Shown in pieces: positions 47,201 through 60,500 of a stretch of DNA of 64,000 bases; within the stretch, counting starts at the first letter, position 1; each line of letters starts with the position of its first letter. Source of the DNA: Liolophura sinensis (lineage: Eukaryota; Mollusca; Polyplacophora; Chitonida; Chitonidae); contig NC_088297.1 in assembly GCF_032854445.1 (NCBI RefSeq), positions 6,651,740 through 6,715,739 of the forward strand, given 5' to 3'. The translations under genes were made by a program, and so were the position numbers. The notes below the pieces were generated by a model. It was given only the letters and a program-made list of their open reading frames with translations. It had not been told where the DNA came from and searched no databases.

Positions 47201-50200
47201 CACGCTATTGTAATGATTACAATGTTCACCTTGTAACTGAGCACATTATTATAATGATGACAATGTTCATCTTGTAACTAAATATGCTATTGTAATGATT
47301 ACAATGTCCATTTTGCAACTGAGCATGCTTGTATACTGATTACAATGTTCACCTTGCAACTGATGATGTTTTTATAATGATTACAATGTTCATCTTGTAA
47401 TTGAACATGCAATTATAAGGATTACAATGTTCACTTTGTAACTGAACATGCTATTACAATGATTACAATGTTCATCTTGTAACTGAACATGCTATTATGT
47501 CGATTACAATGTTCATCTTGCAACTGAGCATGATATTATAATGATTACAATAATCATCTTGTAATTGAACGTGCTAATATAATGAATACAATGTTCATTT
47601 TGTAACTGATGATGTTATTATAATGATTAAAATATTCATCTTGTAACTGAATATGCTAATGTAATGATTATAATGTCCATTTTGCAACTGAGCATGCTTT
47701 TATACTGATTACAATGTCCACCTTGTAACTGAACGTGCTATTATAATGATTTCAATGTTCATCTTGTAACTGAGCATGTTTTTATAATGATTACAATGTT
47801 CACCTTGCAACTGATGATGTTTTTATAATGATTACAATGTTCATCTTGTAACTGAACATGTAATTATAAGGATTACAATGTTCACTTTGTAACTGGACAT
47901 GCTATTACAATGATTACAATGTTCATCTTGTAACTGAACATGCTATTATGTCGATTACAATCTTCATCTTGCATCTGAGCATGATATTATAATGATTACA
48001 ATGTTCATCTTGTAATTGAACGTGCTAATATAATGAATACAATCTTCATTTTGTAATTGATGATGTTATTATAATGATTACAATATTCATCTTGTAAGTG
48101 AATATGCTAATGTAATGATTACAATGTCCATTTTCGAACTGAGCATGCTTTGATACTGAATACAATGTCCACCTTGTAACTGAACATGCTATTATAATGA
48201 TTACAATGTTCATCTTGTATCTGAGCATGTTTTTATAATGATACAATGTTCACCTTGTAACTGAACATGCTTTTATAATGATTACAATGTTCATCTTGTA
48301 ATTGAACGTGCTAATATAATGAATACAATGTTTATTTTGAAACTGATGATGTTATTACAATAATTACAATATTCATCTTGTAAGTGAATATGCTAATGTA
48401 ATGATTACAATGTCCATTTTGCAACTGAGCATGCTTTTATACTGATTACAATGTTCACCTTGTAACCGATGATTATTTTATAATAATTACACAATGTTCA
48501 TCTTGTAACTACATATGCTATAATATTGAATACAATGTTCATCTTGTAATGATAATATGCTCATATAATGATTGCAATATTCATTTTATAACTGAGCATG
48601 CTATTATATTGATTACAATGATGATTTTGTAACCGTTGACGCTATTATAATGATTACAATGTTTACCTTGTAACTGAGCACGCTATTGTAATGATTACAA
48701 TGTTCACCTTGTAACTGAGCAGATTATTATAATGATTACAATGTTCATCTTGTACCTGAATATGCTATTGTAATGATTACAATGTCCATTATTCAACTGA
48801 GCATGCTTGTATACTGATTACAATGTTCACCTTGCAACTGATGATGTTTTGATAATCATTACAATGTTCATCTTGTAACTGAACATGCAATTATAAAGAT
48901 TACAATGTTCACTTTGTAACTGAACATGCTATTGCAATGATTACAATGTTCATCTTGTAACTGAACATGCTATTATGTCGATTACAATCTTCATCTTGCA
49001 ACTGAGCATGATATTATAATGATTACAATGTTCATCTTGTAATTGAACGTGCTAATATGATGAATACAATGTTCATTTTGTAACTGATGATGTTATTATA
49101 ATGATTACAATATTCATCTTGTAACTGAATATGCTAATGTAATGATTACAATGTGCATTTTGCAACTGAGCATGCTTTTATACTGATTACAAAGTCCACC
49201 TTGTAACTGAACATGCTATTAGAAAGATTACAATGTTCATCTTGTAACTGAGCATGTTTTTATAATGATTACAATGTTCACCTTGTAACTGAACATGCTA
49301 TTATAATGATCACAATGTTCATTTTGTAAATGAGCACGCTATTATACTGTTTACAATGTTCATCTTGTAACTGAACATGCTACTACAATGATTACAATGT
49401 TCATCTTGTAACTGAACATGCAATTATAATAATTACAATGTTTATCTTGCAACTAAACATGCAATTATAAGGATTATAATGTTCACTTTGTAATTGAACA
49501 TGCTATTACAATGATTACAATGTTCATCTTGTAACTAAACATGCTATTATGTCGATTACAATCTTCATCTTGCAAGTGAGCATGATATCATAATGATTAC
49601 AATGTTCATCTTGTAATTGAACGTGCTAATATAATGAATACAATGTTCATTTTGTAACTGATGATGTTATTATAATGATTACAATATTCATCTTGTAACT
49701 GAATATGCTAATGTAATGATTACAAAGTCCATTTTGCAACTGAGCATGCTTTTATACTGATTACAATGTCCACCTTGTAACTGAACATGCTTTTATAATG
49801 ATTACAATGTTCCTCTTCTAATTGAACGTGCTAATGTAATGAATACAGTGTACATTTTGTAACTGATGATGTTATTATAATGATTACAATGTTCATCTGG
49901 TAAGTGAATATGCTAATGTAATGATTACAATGTCCATTTTGCAAATGAGTATGCTTTTATACTGATTACAATGTTCACCTTGAAACTGATGATGTTTTAT
50001 AATGATTACAATGTTCATCTTGTAACTACATATGCTATAATAATGATTACAATGTTCATCTTGTAATGAAATATGCTAATATAATGATTGAAATATTTAT
50101 TTTGTAACTGAGCATGCCATTATATTGATTACAATGATGATTTTGTAACCGTTGACGCTCTTATAATGATTACAATGTTTACTTTGTAATTGAACGTGCT

Positions 50201-50655
50201 AATATAATGTATGCAATGTTCATTTTGTAACTGATGATGTTATTATAATTATTACAGAATTCATCTTGTAACTGAATATGCTAATGTAATGATTACAATG
50301 TCCATTTTGCAACTGAGCATGCTTTTATACTGATTACAATGTCCACCTTGTAACTAAACATGCTAATATAATGATTACAATGTTCATCTTGTAACTGAGC
50401 ATGTTTTTATAATGATTACAATGTTCACCTTGTAACTGAACATGCTATTATAGTAATTACAAAAATCACCTTGTAACTGAACATGCTATTATAATGATTA
50501 CAATGTTCACCATGTCACTGAAAGTGATATTATAATAGTTTTAATGTTTATTTTGTAACTGAACACGGTATTAGGTTATTGCAATGTTCATCCTGTAACC
50601 GAATATGCTATTTTAATGATTACAATGTTCATCTTGTAACTGAGCATGCTATTAC
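43890..50655 (+). repeat. Two copies of a satellite segment 4,055 bp apart
   Basis: CCGATGATTA at 44411 and 48466 and the ATAGTAATTACAAAAATC monomer near 46391 and 50446 keep a constant 4,055-bp offset over about 2.7 kb, close to 99 monomers. Copies cover roughly 43890-46600 and 47945-50655. The intervening 46600-47930 resembles parts of segments II and V (ATGTTGACCTTGTCACTG near 25319, 46937 and 62805). Confidence 0.75.
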
Positions 50656-52270
50656 AATGATTACAGTCTTCATCTTGTAACTGACCATGCTGTTATTATG
50701 ATTACAATGTTCATCTTGTAACTGAACATGCTAAAATAATGATTACAATGTTCATTTTGCAACAGAACATGCTTTTATACTGATTACAATGCTCATCTTA
50801 TAACTACATATGCTATAATAATGATTACAATGTTCATCTTGTAATGAAATATGCTAATATAATAATTGCAATATTCATTTTGTAACTAGGTATGCTATTA
50901 TATTGATTACAATGATGATTTTGTAACAGTTGACGCTATTATAATGATTACAATGTTCACCTTGTAACTGAGCATGCTATTATAATGATTTAAATGTTCA
51001 CCTTGTCACTGAACGTGCTATTATAACAATTTTAATGTTCATTTTGTAACTGAACACAGTATTAGGTTATTATAATGTTCATTTTGTAACTGAATATGCT
51101 ATTATAATGATTGCAATGTTTATCTTGGCACTGAACATTCTCTTATAATGGTTTCAATGTTCATCTTGTAACTGAACACGCTATTAAATTATTACAATGT
51201 TCATCTTGTAATTGAACGTGCTAATATAATGAATACAATGTTTATTTTGTAACTGATGATGTTATTATAATGATTACAATATTCATCTTGTAAGTGAATA
51301 TGCTAATGTAATGATTACAATGTCCATTTTGCAACTGAGCATGCTTTTAATACTGATTACAATGTTCACCTTGTAACTGATGATGTTTTTATAATGATTA
51401 CAATGTTCATCTTGTAACTGAGCACGCTATTGTAATGATTACAATGTTCACCTTGTAACTGAGCACATTATTATAATGATTACAATGTTCATCATGTAAC
51501 TGAATATGCTATTGTAATGATTACACTGTCCATTTTGCAACTGAGAATGCTTGTATACTGCTAACAATGTTCACCTTGCAACTGATGATGTTTTTATAAT
51601 GATTACAATGTTCATCTTGTAACTGAACATGCAATTATAAGGATTACAATGTTCACTTTGTAACTGAACATGCTATTACAATGATTACAATGTTCATCTT
51701 GTAACTGAACATGCTATTATGTCGATTACAATCTTCATCTTGAAACTGAGCATGATATTATAATGATTACAATGTTCATCTTGTAGTTTAACGTGCTAAT
51801 ATAATGAATACAATGTTCATTTTGTAACTGATGATGTTATTATAATAATTACAATGTTCATCTTGTATTTGAACGTGCTATTATAATGATTACAATGTTC
51901 ATCTTGTAACTGAACATGCTATTATGATTACAATTTTCATCTTGTAACTGAGCTTTCTATTATAATGATTACAATGTTTACCTTGTAACTGAGCGTGCTA
52001 ATATAATGATTACAATGTTCACCTTGTAACTGAGCATGCTAATACAATGATTACAATGTTTATCTTGTAACTGAGCATGCTATTATAAAACACGTGTCTC
52101 TTTAACTGGATTTAGTCTATTTCAGCTGAGGGGAAAAATGAAACATTTAGTCTGGATAATGTGTGGGGATAAGATGAGCTTTTTAGTGTGTATTTGGTCC
52201 AAACTGCATCTTTGTACCGTTGATCGTTGAGAAGAAATAGAAGGCATTTCTCAATATTGGCACTTAAAAG

Positions 52271-52486
52271 ATGGTGCCAGCTAGGAAATCAGCTCTAACC
52301 CCAGTGTTCCATGTGGGATTACAGAGAACACTTGGTCCCGCAGCTTTTATGATCGTTTCTCTTTTCAATCATTATAGCAAGGTTTCTCAACAATCGACAA
52401 AAATAAATGAAAATAAATCAGCAGAGAACTATCTGCAATCCGTGGTATCCCGTGCCTTGACAGGTGTAAGGCAACCTGATTTTTAA
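52271..52486 (+). other. 71-codon open frame, unlikely gene (block D)
   Basis: Same frame as in B and C, with a private Ser to Asn change (TCAGTCATT to TCAATCATT). That change also removes the AG of the splice-like CAG, so the candidate 3' splice site is not conserved. Confidence 0.18.
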
Positions 52487-52546
52487 GTAACACCTCGCAG
52501 TGATTGCTTTCAACCTTTGAATCTTTCTTTCATTCTTGCATTACAA

Positions 52547-53027
52547 TGTGACGTCAAACCCAATCATCCAGTCATTCGGTGATTACTGTTACACAACAAT
52601 TGAATCAAACCTTTCAGGTGTCATTTCAAGAGATCTAAAACGCTATCTAGTTAGCAACAAAGGCTTCAAAGGCTTAATTTGTGCTCTTGTGTACACAGTG
52701 CTTATTAGTACACGGACCCTGTCTGTGGAATTTTGTGTATATGTCGTCATACACTCAGTTATACTGTGGACTTTCCCTCTTGTAAACATTGCCTCTGTGC
52801 ATTTTTCAGCATTGTGTAAGTACTTTAGTATTTGTATAGATATTGCTATCATTTCTTGTTAAACTTAAGTATTTTAGCTCTTAAAAGTCTTGTTATCTGT
52901 TCCTGTTAAATGTAATAAATTGTTAAAAAAAAATCTGCTGGTTTTGGTTACTTTTTTGTGCGGCTAAACTGTCGTGTATTTCGAACAAGCCATCTCTTTA
53001 TAATACAGATAGTTTTGGGTCGTAACA
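52547..53027 (+). mobile_element. Possible solo-LTR-like segment (block D)
   Basis: Same segment as in B and C. Here the second AATAAA is lost (GTTAAAAAAAAATC) while GTAATAAATTG remains, and three bases are missing in CTCTTAAAAGTC. Preceded by GCATTACAA as in C. Confidence 0.28.
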
Positions 53028-53217
53028 TTATTTATTTATTTATTTGGTGTACTGGGGGAAACCCACGACTACCCGCAGGTTGCCAGAAGACCTCCTCATG
53101 GACGGCAAAAAGAGGAAGCCAGCCTGAGCTGGACTTGAACTCACAGCGACCGCATCGGTTGGAAGCCCATTGCAGGGCGATGGCGTGCTGACCCCCTCGA
53201 TAACTGAGGCCCTCCTC
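53028..53217 (-). mobile_element. Old tRNA-derived SINE (family 2), intact (block D)
   Basis: Uninterrupted, B box at 53131-53142 (minus strand). Same length as the block C copy. Confidence 0.7.
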
Positions 53218-53468
53218 AAACAAAAATTGAATAAGTAAGTAAAATGTAAAACGTTGTGAGGCCGATAGAAAATCATGTGTTTCTCTAACTGATTTCACTC
53301 CAATTTATTCTTTCATCCAGCGTGTTGACAGAGTCAGTGGAATTCGGATGTTTAAATGGTTTCAAGCAACAAAGTATCATTACTTCAAGATATTAATATA
53401 ACCTGAAGTCAGGCAGCTTCTAAACCTGGATCACCGTGTTTTCCTGAATCGTTGATTAAATCAATTAA
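53218..53468. other. Unrecognised spacer (block D)
   Basis: Counterpart of 29667-29917 with single-base changes (CAACAAAG for CAACGAAG, TCACCGTG for TCACTGTG). I see nothing in it. Confidence 0.5.
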
Positions 53469-53588
53469 CACCATACTGAATCTCTGTTGCACCGTAAACA
53501 CCATCCTGAATCTCTGCTGCACAGTAAATACCATCCTGAAACTCTGCTACACAGTAAGCACCATCCTGAATCTCTGCTGCACAGTAAA
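53469..53588. repeat. 30-bp minisatellite, four units, block D
   Basis: Four 30-bp units matching those in blocks B and C. Confidence 0.9.
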
Positions 53589-53664
53589 CACCGTCAGGAA
53601 TTTTACACTGACTGCGATCAGATAGCATTTTTCTGTATAGACATGTATGTCGCTGTGCAACTGA

Positions 53665-54032
53665 GTGAGTGAGTGAGTGCTTGGGGTTTAACGTCGTACT
53701 CAACAATTTTTCAGTCATATGACGACGAAGGAATCATTAGGGTGCATGCACGTGTAATGTGCCTCCTTGTTGCAGGAGGACGGATTTTCACCGCTCTTTT
53801 ATTTAGTGCTGCATCACTGAGACGACTTACCGAAGGCAAGTAAGCCGCCCCGCCCGAGCCATTATACTGAAACGGGTCAACCAGTCGTTGCACTATCCCC
53901 TTCATGCTGAACGCCAAACGAGGAAGTTACAACTTCCTCTTTTAAAGTCTTAGGTGTGACTCGACCAAGGATTGATCCTGGATCTACCGGTCCCGAAGCG
54001 GACGCTCTACCAACTGTGCTATCCGGGCCGGT
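53665..54032 (-). mobile_element. tRNA-derived SINE (family 1), block D
   Basis: Target-site duplications at 53653-53664 and 54033-54044; A box 54010-54021, B box 53969-53978 and hairpin 53920-53939. Has AAACGAGG before the hairpin, as in block A. Confidence 0.87.
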
Positions 54033-54044
54033 CTGTGCAACTGA

Positions 54045-54521
54045 CGATCAGATAACATTTATCTGTAAAGACATGTATGTCTCTGCGCCATTTACTGTAC
54101 CTATGTCTTTCACTTCAGGCAAACCTTAGTCCTCCCATACATAACCCCACCTGACAAGGCTCCTACTCAGGCTATTTTATTTCCTAGTGAAAGGAAGGCT
54201 TTAAGCATACATGTTTGTACATATAATATTAGTGGTGCGAGTTTTCAGTAATCCACAATTAACATATAACAGACCTATCAAAACCCTCACAGAATCCAAA
54301 CGAAGTCCACCGTAAGCACTCTGGAAAAAACATATTAGGAGCTCAAGTACGTCTATATCGCATTTTTTATTTCATTTCTAACATGATGAGATCACAGAGC
54401 TGTTACATTTATCTGTCAAAACCGTTAGTTTAATAAGGTACATATTTGTCCTGAAAGAAAGAGACAAAGTTATTGATCTCATTAACGTACGTGTACCTGC
54501 CGACGAGCATCAGTTACCATT
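54045..54521. other. Unrecognised right-hand segment, block D (truncated)
   Basis: First 477 bp of the segment at 30494-31360, ending at AGCATCAGTTACCATT. It lacks the stretch with the 73-codon frame, most of the 63-codon frame and the satellite-like relic. Confidence 0.6.
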
Positions 54522-57500
54522 ACTATTACAATGATTACAATGTTCATCTTGTAACTCACCATGCTGTTATTATGATTACAATGTTCATCTTGTAACTGAA
54601 CATGCTAATATAATGATAACAATGTTCATTTTGCAACTGAACATGCTTTTATACTGATTACAATGTTCATCTTGTAACTACATATGCTAAAATAATGATA
54701 ACAATGTTCATCTTGTAATTAAATATGCTAATATAATGATTGCAATATTCATTTTGTAACTGAGCATGCTATTATATTGATTACAATGATGATTTTGTAA
54801 CAGTTGACGCTATTATAATGATTACAATGTTCACCTTGTAACTGAGCATGCTATTATAATGATTTAAATGTTCACCTTGTCACTGAACGTGCTATTATAA
54901 TAATTTTAATGTTCATTTTGTAACTGAACACGGTATTAGGTTATTATAATGTTCATCTTGTAACTGAGTATGCTTTTATAATGATTGCAATGTTCATCTT
55001 GTAACTGAACATTCTATTATAATGATTTCAATGTTCATTTTGTAACTGAACACGCTATTAAATTATTACAATGTTCATCCTGTAACTGAACATGCTATTA
55101 TAATGATTACAATGTTCATCTTGTAACTGAGCATGCTATTGTAATGATTACAATGTTCACCTTGTAACTCACCACATTATTATAATGATTACAATGTTCA
55201 TCTTGTAACTAAAAATGATATTGTAATGATTACAATGTCCATTTTGCAACTGAGCATGCTTGTATTCTGATTACAATGTTCACCTTGCAACTGATGATGT
55301 TTTTATAATGATTACAATGTTCATCTTGTAACTGAACATACAATTATAAGGATTACAATGTTCACTTTGTAACTGAACATGCTATTACAATGATTACAAT
55401 GTTCATCTTGTAACTGAACATGCTATTATGTCGATTACAATCTTCATCTTGCAACTGAGCATGATATTATAATGATTACAATGTTCATCTTGTAATTGAA
55501 CGTGATAATATAATGAATACAATGTTCATTTTGTAACTGATGATGTTATTATAATGTTACAATATTCATCTTGTAACTGAATATGCTAATGTAATGATTA
55601 CAATGTCCATTTTGCAACTGAGCATGCTTTTATACTGATTACAATGTCCACCTTGTAACTGAACATGCTATTATAATGATTTAAATGTTCATCTTGTAAC
55701 TGAGCATGTTTTTATAATGATTACAATGTTCACCTTGTAACTGAACATGCTTTTATAATGATTACAATGTTCATCTTGTAATTGAACGTGCTAATATAAT
55801 GAATACAATGTTCATCTTGTAACTGATGATGTTATTATAATGATTACAATATTCATCTTGTAAGTTAATATGCTAATGTAATGATTACAATGTCCATTTT
55901 GCAACTGACAATGCTTTTATACTGATTACAATGTTCACCTTGTCACTGATGATGTTTTTATAATGATGACAATGTTCATCTTGTAACTACATATGCTATA
56001 ATACTAATTACAATGTTAATCTTGTAATGAAATATGCTAATATAGTAACTGCAATATTAATTTTGTAACTGAGCATGCTATTATATTGATTACAATGATG
56101 ATTTTGTAACCGTTGACGCTATTATAATGATTACAATATTAATTTTGTAACTGAGCATGCTATTATACTGATTACAATGTTCATCTTGTAACTGAACATG
56201 CTATTATAATGATTACAATGTTCATGTTGTAACTGAACATGCTATTATACTGATAACAATGTTCATCTTGTAACTGGGCATACTAGTATAATGATTACAT
56301 TGTTCATTTTGTAACTGAGCATGCTATTATACTGATTACAATTTTTATCTTTTAATTGAGCATGCTATTATAATAATTACATTGCTCATCTTGTATTTGA
56401 GCAAGCTTCTATAATTATTACAATGTTCATCTTGTAATCGAGCATACTAGTATAATGATTACAATGTTAATTTTGTAACTGAGCATGCTATTTTACTGAT
56501 TACAATGTTCATCTTGTAATTGAGCATGCTATTAAAATGATTACAATGTTCATGTTGTAACTGAACATGCTATTATACTGATAACAATGTTCATCTTGTA
56601 ACTGAACATAACATTACAATAATTACAATGTTCATCTTGTAACTGAACATGCTAAAATAATGATTACAATGTTCATTTTGCAACAGAACATGCTTTTATA
56701 CTGATTACAATGCTCATCTTATAACTACATATGCTATAATAATGATTACAATGTTCATCTTGTAATTAAATATGCTAATATAATGATTGCAATATTCATT
56801 TTGTAACTAGGCATGCTATTATATTGATTACAATGATGATTTTGTAACAGTTGACGCTATTATAATGATTACAATGTTCACCTTGTAACTGAGCATGCTA
56901 TTATAATGATTTAAATGTTCACCTTGTCACTGAACGTGCTATTATAACAATTTTAATGTTCATTTTGTAACTGAACACAGTATTAGGTTATTATAATGTT
57001 CATCTTGTAACTGAATATGCTATTATAATGATTGCAATGTTTATTTTGGCACTGAACATTCTCTTATAATGGTTTCAATGTTCATTTTGTAACTGAACAC
57101 GCTATTAAATTATTACAATGTTCATCCTGTAACTGAACATGCTATTATAATGATTACAATGTTCATATTGTAACTGAGCACGCTATTGTAATGATTACAA
57201 TGTTCACCTTGTAACTGAGCACATTATTATAATGATTACAATGTTCATCTTGTACCTGAATATGCTATTGTAATTATTACAATGTCCATTTTGCAACTGA
57301 GCATGCTTGTATTCTAATTACAATGTTCACCTTGCAACTGATGATGTTTTTATAATGATTACAATGTTCATCTTGTAACTGAACATACAATTATAAGGAT
57401 TACAATGTTCACTTTGTAACTGAACATGCTATTACAATGATTACAATGTTCATCTTGTAACTGAACATGCTATTATGTCGATTACAATCTTAATCTTGCA

Positions 57501-60500
57501 ACTGAGCATGATATTATAATGATTACAATGTTCATCTTGTAATTGAACGTGCTAATATAATGAATACAATGTTCATTTTGTAACTGATGATGTTATTATA
57601 ATGTTACAATATTTATCTTGTAACTGAATATGCTAATGTAATGATTACAATGTCCATTTTGCAACTGAGCATGCTTTTATATTGATTAAAATGTCCACCT
57701 TGTAACTGAACATGCTATTTTAATGATTTAAATGTTCATCTAGTAACTGAGCATGTTTTTATAATGATTACAATGTTCCCCTTGTAACTGAACATGCTTT
57801 TATAATGATTACAATGTTCATCTTGTAATTGAACGTGCTAATATAATGAATACAATGTTTTTTTGTAACTGATGATGTTATTATAATGATTACAATATTC
57901 ATCTTGTAAGTTAATATGCTAATGTAATGATTACAATGTCCATTTTGCAACTAACAATGCTTTTATACTGATTACATTGTTCACCTTGTCACTGATGATG
58001 TTTTTATAATGATTACAATGTTCATCTTGTAACTACATATGCTATAATACTGATTACAATTTTCATCTTGTAATAAAATATGCTAATATAGTAACTGCAA
58101 TATTAATTTTGTAACTGAGCATGCTATTATATTGATTACAATGATGATTTTGTAACCGTTGACGCTATTATAATGATTACAATATCAATTTTGTAACTGA
58201 GCATGTTATTATACTGATTACAATGTTCATCTTGTAACTGAACATGCTATTATAATGATTACAATGTTCATGTTGTAACTGAACATGCCATTATACTGAT
58301 AACAATGTTCATCTTGTAACTGGGCATACTAGTATAATGATTACAATGTTCATTTTGTAACTGAGCATGCTATTATACTGATTACAATTTTTATCTTTTA
58401 ATTGAGCATGCTATTATAATAATTACATTGCTCATCTCGTATTTGAGCAAGCTATTATAATTATTACAATGTTCATCTTGTAATTGAGCATACTAGTATA
58501 ATGATTACAATGTTAATTTTGTAACTGAGCATGCTATTTTAACAATGTTCATCTTGTAACTAAACATAACATTACAATAATTACAATGTTCATTTTGTAA
58601 CTGAATATGCTATTATATTGATTACAATGTTCATCTTGTAACTGAACATCCTAATATAATGATTACAATGTTCATCTGGTAACTGAGTGAGTGCTTGGGT
58701 CTTAACGTCGTTCTCTCTGGTAACTGAACATGTTATTATAATGATTACAATGTTCATCTTGTAACTGAGCATACTAGTATAATGATTACATTGTTAATTT
58801 TGTAACTGAGCATGCTATTATACTGATTACAATGTTCATCTTGTAATTGAGCATGCTATTATAATGATTACAATGTTTATGTTGTTACTGAACATGCTAT
58901 TATACTGATAACAATGTTCATCTTGTAACTAAGCATGATATTATAATAATTACAATGTTCATTTAGTAAGTGAACATGCTTTTATAATAATTACAATGTT
59001 CATCTTGTAACTGAACGTCCTAATATGATGATTACAATGATCATCCTGTAAGTAAACATGTTATTATAATGATTACAATGTTCACCTTGTAAATGAACAT
59101 GCCATTACAATAACTAAAAAATTTATCTTGTAACTGAACATGCTATTATATCAATTACAATCCTCACGTTTCAACTAAACGTGCTAATATAATGATTACA
59201 ATGTTTATCTTGTAACTGAAGATGCTATTATAATAATTACAAAGGGTGTCTTGTAACTGAACGTGCTATTCTAGTAATTACAATAATCACCTTGTAACTG
59301 AACATGCTATTATAATGATTACAATGTTCACCATGTCACTGAAAGTGATATTATAATAGTTTTAATGTTCATTTTGTAACTGAACACGGTATTAGGTTAT
59401 TGCAATGTTCATCCTGTAACCGAATAAGCTATAATAATGATTACAATGTTCATCTTGTAACTGAGCATGCTATTACAATGATTACAGTGTTCATCTTGTA
59501 ACTGACCATGCTGTTATTATGATTACAATGTTCATCTTGTAACTGAACATGCTAAAATAATGATTACAATGTTCATTTTGCAACAGAACATGCTTTTATA
59601 CTGATTACAATGCTCATCTTATAACTACATATGCTATAATAATGATTACAATGTTCATCTTGTAATGAAATATGCTAATATAATAATTGCAATATTCATT
59701 TTGTAACTAGGCATGCTATTATATTGATTACAATGATGATTTTGTAACAGTTGACGCTATTATAATGATTACAATGTTCACCTTGTAACTGAGCATGCTA
59801 TTATAATGATTTAAATGTTCACCTTGTCACTGAACGTGCTATTATCACAATTTTAATGTTCATTTTGTAACTGAACACAGTATTAGGTTATTATAATGTT
59901 CATCTTGTAACTGAATATGCTATTATAATGATTGCAATGTTTATCTTGGCACTGAACTTTCTCTTATAATGGTTTCAATGTTCATTTTGTAACTGAACAC
60001 GCTATTAAATTATTACAATGTTCATATTGTAACTGAGCACGATATTGTAATGATTACAATCTTCACCTTGTAACTGAGCACATTATTATAATGATTACAA
60101 CATCATCTTGTACCTGAATATGCTATTGTAATGATTACAATGTCCATTTTGCAACTGAGCATGCTTGTATACTGATTACAATGTTCACCTTGCAACTGAT
60201 GATGTTTTTATAACGATTACAATGTTCATCTGGTAACTGAACATGCAATTATAAGGATTACAATGTTCACTTTGTAACTGAAAATGCTATTACAATGATT
60301 ACAATGTTCATCTTGTAACTGAACATGCTATTATGTCGACTACAATATTCATCTTGCAACTGAGCATGATATTATAATGATTACAATGATCATCTTGTAA
60401 TTGAACGTGCTAATATAATGAATACAATGTTCATTTTGTAACTGATAATGTTATTATAATGATTACAATATTCATCTTGTAACTGAATATGCTAATGTAA

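Larger units (their letters stand above)
39347..52088 (+). repeat. 41-bp satellite array, segment IV
   Basis: 12.7 kb of head-to-tail monomers between blocks C and D. Its first part from 39512 is a close copy of 1 to about 1400. Its middle contains the 778-bp tandem duplication and a 4,055-bp repeat. The last 250 bp before block D match those before blocks B and C. No gene or other element was found apart from SINE scrap copy 5. Confidence 0.96.
52089..54521. other. Non-satellite block D (right-truncated copy)
   Basis: Starts with AACACGTGTCTC after the same monomer as B and C but stops at AGTTACCATT, about 390 bp before the usual right edge, where it joins ACTATTACAATGATTAC satellite. It has the empty SINE site (CGGCAAAAAGA, once, at 53103-53113). 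It lacks the end that block A keeps and shares variants with A (AAACGAGG, AGTTATTG), so A and D may be the two parts of one rearranged lineage. Confidence 0.9.
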
